A stretch of 34,514 bases of DNA from Thermoflexus sp. (lineage in GTDB: Bacteria > Chloroflexota > Anaerolineae > Thermoflexales > Thermoflexaceae). Below, piece after piece: positions 32,945 through 34,514 of the stretch. Position 1 is the stretch's first letter, and the number at the start of each line of letters is the position of its first letter. A program made the translations under genes and the position numbers. The notes beneath the pieces are model-generated. The model searched no databases. It had not been told where the DNA came from and saw only the letters and a list, made by a program, of their open reading frames with translations. The DNA lies in the NCBI GenBank assembly GCA_025057635.1, contig JANXBD010000011.1:1-34514 (forward strand). The letters run 5' to 3'.

Positions 32945-33316
32945 ATGCGACGCAGATTTGAAACCGTGATCTCAGTTCTCTTAGCGCTGGCGGTGGTCGG
33001 GGTTGGATGCGGGATCTGCCTGCTAGGAACGTTGGCCGCGCGCGGGGATCTCTCCTGGGCGATTGGAGGCACCCAGTATCGCGTATGGTTGATTCGAGAG
33101 CAGGAAGGCTCCGGCCTGGCCCTTTCGCAGACCATCGCGTATCGGAACCCGGAAGGCCTTTTCTGCCAGCGCACCCATGTCTGGTTCTGGCTCTGGGCTC
33201 CTCGTATGAACCTACAGGATGCGCACTACGAAGAGTGCTCATCTTCGCAACAGGGAAGGAGACCGCATATGAGCGGCGTCTTAAATTCAGAATATGTGTT
33301 TCTTCCTGAGGCTTAA
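32945..33316 (+). CDS. Small membrane or exported protein, unknown
   Basis: A 123-residue protein starting MRRRFETVISVLLALAVVGV, a basic start and a hydrophobic span (about 8-32) that is either a signal anchor or signal peptide with Cys24 and Cys27. The rest is a soluble domain containing two or so cysteines (Cys76 and Cys98 region, LFCQRTHVWFWLWAPR, HYEECSSS) and a YVFLPEA end. No family was recognised. The ATG at 32945 has a weak site; a TTG six bases earlier is possible. It sits between the phosphoesterase and the LOG gene on the same strand. Confidence 0.55.
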   Translation: MRRRFETVISVLLALAVVGVGCGICLLGTLAARGDLSWAIGGTQYRVWLIREQEGSGLALSQTIAYRNPEGLFCQRTHVWFWLWAPRMNLQDAHYEECSSSQQGRRPHMSGVLNSEYVFLPEA

Positions 33317-33351
33317 GGTGATCTCGGCGAGAAGGGGAGGGGGGATGGCCG

Positions 33352-33924
33352 ATGCGGTCACGGACGATCTCAGTATTCGGCGGCAGCGCCTCGCTGCCAC
33401 ACTCCATGGACTATCAAATCGCTGTAGAGCTTGGCCGCCGACTGGCCCAGGCTGGTTTCATTGTGATCAGTGGCGGCTATGGTGGGACAATGGAGGCGGT
33501 GAGCCGCGGTGCAAAGGAGGCAGGGGGATTCACCATCGGGGTGACAGTGGATCTGTTCGATCGATGGGGGTTAAAGGCGAACCCTTACCTCGATGTGGAG
33601 ATCAAGTTCCCCACCCTCTTTCAGCGCCTTCATTATCTGGTCACTGCTAGCGACGCGTGGATCGCTCTTCCCGGCGGCATTGGCACCCTAAGCGAGATGG
33701 CGCTGGCCTGGAGCTTCCTGCAGACCGGCGAGATTCCCCCACGGCCGTTCTTGCTCTTGGGCTCCCGATGGCGGCGCTGGTTAGAAGCATACATAGACCC
33801 GTTTTACGTCCGGGAGGAGGATGCAGCCCTTCTGCGGCTGGTGGAGACGCCGGAGGAAGCCGTCGCTGCGTTGCAGGCCGGGCTGGAGCGCCCGATCGGG
33901 ACGATCGCTCGTCCGTGGGGATAG
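33352..33924 (+). CDS. LOG-family protein (nucleotide phosphoribohydrolase-like)
   Basis: A 190-residue member of the LOG/TIGR00725-like Rossmann family, once annotated as lysine decarboxylase. It has SVFGGSAS (7-14), SGGYGGTMEAVSRGA (40-54) and the signature PGGIGTLSE (107-115). Plant and bacterial LOG proteins release the free base from cytokinin nucleotide, and bacterial homologues act on other nucleoside 5'-monophosphates such as AMP. It is cytoplasmic. The ATG at 33352 has a strong GGGGAGGGGGG upstream; another ATG six bases earlier is out of frame. It is separated from the preceding small gene by 35 bases, so they are likely one operon. Confidence 0.88.
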   Translation: MRSRTISVFGGSASLPHSMDYQIAVELGRRLAQAGFIVISGGYGGTMEAVSRGAKEAGGFTIGVTVDLFDRWGLKANPYLDVEIKFPTLFQRLHYLVTASDAWIALPGGIGTLSEMALAWSFLQTGEIPPRPFLLLGSRWRRWLEAYIDPFYVREEDAALLRLVETPEEAVAALQAGLERPIGTIARPWG

Positions 33925-33992
33925 CGATCTGGAACGGCGAGGCATGCTTCGCCCCTTGGACATCCCTTCCGAATGAGCCAGGGAGGTTTCTC

Positions 33993-34514
33993 TTGAAGAT
34001 CCTCTGCGTGGATATTGGGACCGGAACTCAGGACATCTTGCTGTATGATAGCCGGAGGGAGCTGGAGAACGCCTATCAGCTGATCCTGCCTTCGCCGACA
34101 ATCCGGATTGCTCAGGCGATCCGTCAGGCGACTCGGGAGCGGCGGCCGATTCTCCTCACCGGCGTCACGATGGGGGGAGGCCCGTGCCATTGGGCGGCGG
34201 AGGATCACCTCCGGATGGGTCTTCCGGTGTATGCCACCCCTGAGGCGGCGCGCACCTTTAATGATGATCTGGACGTCGTGCAGGCCATGGGGGTGCGGAT
34301 CCTCGGCGAGGACGAAGCCGCCCGCATGGATGAGCGGGCGGTCCGCCTGGTGTTGCGAGATTTCGATTGGGATGCGCTGCGACAGGCCTTTGCCGCCTTC
34401 GATATCCCTCTCCGGCTGGATGGGATTGCCGTGGCCGTCTTCGATCACGGCGCTGCTCCGCCCGGATATTCCGATCGGAAATTCCGGTTCGATTATCTCA
34501 CCCGACAGCTTTCG
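33993..34514 (+). CDS. DUF1786-like protein, 3' end outside window
   Basis: Partial: 174 codons are visible and the frame is open at the right edge. The N-terminus KILCVDIGTGTQDILLYD resembles the DUF1786 family, proteins of unknown function with an actin/HSP70-like first phosphate loop (VDIGTGTQD). The next conserved stretch is LPSPTIRIAQAIRQA and LTGVTMGGGPCHWA. Earlier database labels call these pyruvate formate-lyase activating proteins, but nothing in the visible part shows radical SAM chemistry. The start is TTG at 33993 with GGGAGG six bases upstream; the next codons AAG ATC CTC fit the family start. It follows the LOG gene after about 70 bases. Confidence 0.7.
   Translation, partial: MKILCVDIGTGTQDILLYDSRRELENAYQLILPSPTIRIAQAIRQATRERRPILLTGVTMGGGPCHWAAEDHLRMGLPVYATPEAARTFNDDLDVVQAMGVRILGEDEAARMDERAVRLVLRDFDWDALRQAFAAFDIPLRLDGIAVAVFDHGAAPPGYSDRKFRFDYLTRQLS

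Noticed and set aside
33804-34448. Minus-strand frame of about 214 codons at the right edge
   Set aside because: It is antisense to the LOG and DUF1786-like genes, which have motifs and ribosome sites.

Overview
The window looks like a chromosomal segment of a Chloroflexota-type (Anaerolineae/Thermoflexia-like), probably thermophilic, bacterium. This is an inference from gene content and protein style: the order and make-up of the division/cell-wall cluster, an FtsZ tail ending [10 protein letters not shown], long GC-rich overlapping genes, GTG and TTG starts, a DUF1786-like protein and an Asp-box repeat relic. No rRNA, tRNA or CRISPR array was seen.

Layout. (1) 1-2437, minus strand: the end of a surface-polysaccharide region, with a truncated CgeB-like glycosyltransferase and a Wzx-type flippase. 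(2) 2438-5375, minus strand: small accessory genes. These are an extracytoplasmic intradiol-dioxygenase-fold lipoprotein, a thioredoxin, a CDGSH iron-sulfur protein with a clear promoter, and a pair of uncharacterised genes (coiled-coil protein and one-TM protein). Hairpins and direct repeats lie between them. (3) 5720-8132, plus strand: an alpha/beta hydrolase and tilS. A 760-base gap follows, carrying a decayed Asp-box (BNR) fragment on the minus strand. (4) 8893-12281, plus strand: hisG-hisC-hisB and a short RNase HI-like gene. (5) 12436-29817, minus strand: a full dcw cluster, read from mraZ as mraZ-rsmH-ftsL-ftsI-murF-mraY-murD-ftsW-murG-(CvpA-like)-murC-murB-ddl-ftsQ-ftsA-ftsZ. It has no murE. 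(6) 30125-34514, plus strand, divergent from mraZ: a zinc alcohol dehydrogenase relic lacking its Rossmann core, translationally linked to pgeF, then a membrane metallophosphoesterase, a small secreted/membrane protein, a LOG-family protein and a truncated DUF1786-like gene.

How the genes work together. The dcw genes make lipid II (MurB, MurC, MurD, MurF, Ddl, MraY, MurG) and the divisome that uses it (FtsZ, FtsA, FtsQ, FtsL, FtsI, FtsW). MraZ and RsmH lead the operon. The mraZ promoter is followed by three AGTGG boxes at exact 10-bp spacing, the expected layout of an autoregulatory MraZ operator. PgeF, which removes wrongly incorporated L-serine-type errors at the MurC step in other bacteria, sits just across the divergent intergenic region.

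Most notable points: the in-frame gutted alcohol dehydrogenase coupled to pgeF; three unusually long out-of-frame overlaps (56, 67 and 83 nt) inside the dcw cluster; a CvpA-like membrane protein between murG and murC; the missing murE; and a metallophosphoesterase and an RNase H with altered active-site motifs.
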